Of a DNA stretch of 5,910 nucleotides, positions 5,441-5,910 are shown piece by piece. Origin of the DNA: CAYVMN01 sp964452575 (GTDB lineage Bacteria > Desulfobacterota > DSM-4660 > Desulfatiglandales > Desulfatiglandaceae); NCBI GenBank assembly GCA_964452575.1, contig CAYVMN010000238.1, positions 1 through 5,910 of the forward strand, in the 5' to 3' direction. Position 1 is the first letter of the stretch; each line of letters begins with the position of its first letter. Under the pieces are notes generated by a model. That model was not told the DNA's origin and searched no databases. It worked only from the letters and a program-made list of their open reading frames with translations. The position numbers and the translations under genes are program-made.

Positions 5441-5910
5441 ATGGAGGTACTATTCGATCGGCCCAACCTAAGGGATCAGATCTATGATGTCCTGAAAAAG
5501 CTCATCATCACCGGGAAGATCAAGACCGGTGAGAAGATCAATGAGGAGGATATCGCCGCAACCCTGAAGGTGAGCCGAACACCCATTCGAGAGACACTGG
5601 TCCGCTTGGAACGTGAGGGAATCGTAGAGGTCATACCCAGAAAAGGGGCCCATGTGGTCTCTATATCCAAAAAGAAGATAATGGACATCATGAGGGTGAG
5701 AGCCGTTTTGGAGGGCCTGGTCACACGCCTTGCGGTGGAGAAGATGACCGTTGATTTACTGGATAAACTCAAGAAGACTCTGAAAGTGCAGGAGGCTGTT
5801 GTCGGGGAGGCCAAGGGTGAAAAACGGCTCTTAAAAGCTGCGGATGTGGATGCCAAGCTGCATGCCCTTCTACTGGAAGGGTGTGACAATGAGTTGGCAA
5901 AGAACATGAT
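5441..5910 (+). CDS. GntR-family transcriptional regulator, FadR/FCD subfamily (partial, runs off the right edge)
   Basis: The first 156 residues are present. Residues about 9-76 form the GntR winged helix-turn-helix: LRDQIYDVLKKLIITGKIKTG, the EEDIAATLKVSRTPIRETL recognition region (35-53) and the wing REGIVEVIPRKGAHVV (58-73). The FCD effector domain follows, with R85-x-x-L-E91 (RAVLEGLVTRLA) and D137-x3-H141, the first two metal-ligand positions of this all-helical domain. The later two histidines would lie beyond the window. FCD regulators bind small organic acids or sugar acids and usually control neighbouring catabolic or transport genes. The start at 5441 is chosen from ribosome-site spacing; ATG 5432 would add three residues. 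Two dyads upstream suggest autoregulation. No stop is seen because the gene is cut, not because it is broken. Confidence 0.92.
   Translation, partial: MEVLFDRPNLRDQIYDVLKKLIITGKIKTGEKINEEDIAATLKVSRTPIRETLVRLEREGIVEVIPRKGAHVVSISKKKIMDIMRVRAVLEGLVTRLAVEKMTVDLLDKLKKTLKVQEAVVGEAKGEKRLLKAADVDAKLHALLLEGCDNELAKNM

Noticed and set aside
5482..5907. Minus-strand open frames opposite the GntR-type gene
   Set aside because: The plus strand encodes a clear winged-helix/FCD protein in this stretch, and the minus translation is serine- and phenylalanine-rich as expected of an antisense shadow.

Overview
The window looks like an ordinary stretch of a moderately GC-rich bacterial chromosome with AT-rich intergenic gaps. 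The gene families present are an exported isoaspartyl methyltransferase, a long class II aldolase, a YhaM-type OB/HD nuclease, an NCS2-like permease and a GntR/FCD regulator. Together they would fit an anaerobic Desulfobacterota-type (former Deltaproteobacteria) genome, but that placement is an impression from gene content, not a demonstrated result. No tRNA, rRNA, CRISPR array, insertion sequence or phage gene was seen.

Layout. Positions 1-229 are non-coding: a degenerate AT-rich tandem repeat (18-82), then a cluster of TTGCAA motifs and a hairpin overlapping a plausible promoter. The first gene (+, 230-949) is a protein-L-isoaspartate O-methyltransferase with an N-terminal signal sequence. 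It converges on a two-gene minus-strand unit: the class II fructose-bisphosphate aldolase-type gene (3347 to 2052) and, overlapping its end by 8 nt, a YhaM-like 3'-5' exoribonuclease (2059 to 1037). Just upstream of the aldolase on the same strand (3507 to 3390) lie the remains, or a one-base-disrupted version, of a tiny single-helix membrane protein with its own good ribosome binding site.

The divergent + side carries a divergent NCS2 (xanthine/uracil permease superfamily) transporter (3780-5123). It has no visible ribosome binding site and is preceded by an open frame of unclear status. A 317-base AT-rich regulatory gap follows, with duplicated -35-like boxes, a 21-bp dyad and a 22-bp near-perfect inverted repeat. 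The gap leads into a GntR/FCD regulator that runs off the right edge.

Working together. The aldolase and nuclease are probably co-transcribed and translationally coupled. The regulator may control itself through the dyads in front of it. Whether it also controls the permease cannot be judged from this window. The items most worth a second look are the permease's loss of all three classical NCS2 substrate-site residues, the hidden small membrane ORF, and the operator-like repeats before the regulator. I see no evidence of a wholly new multi-gene system.
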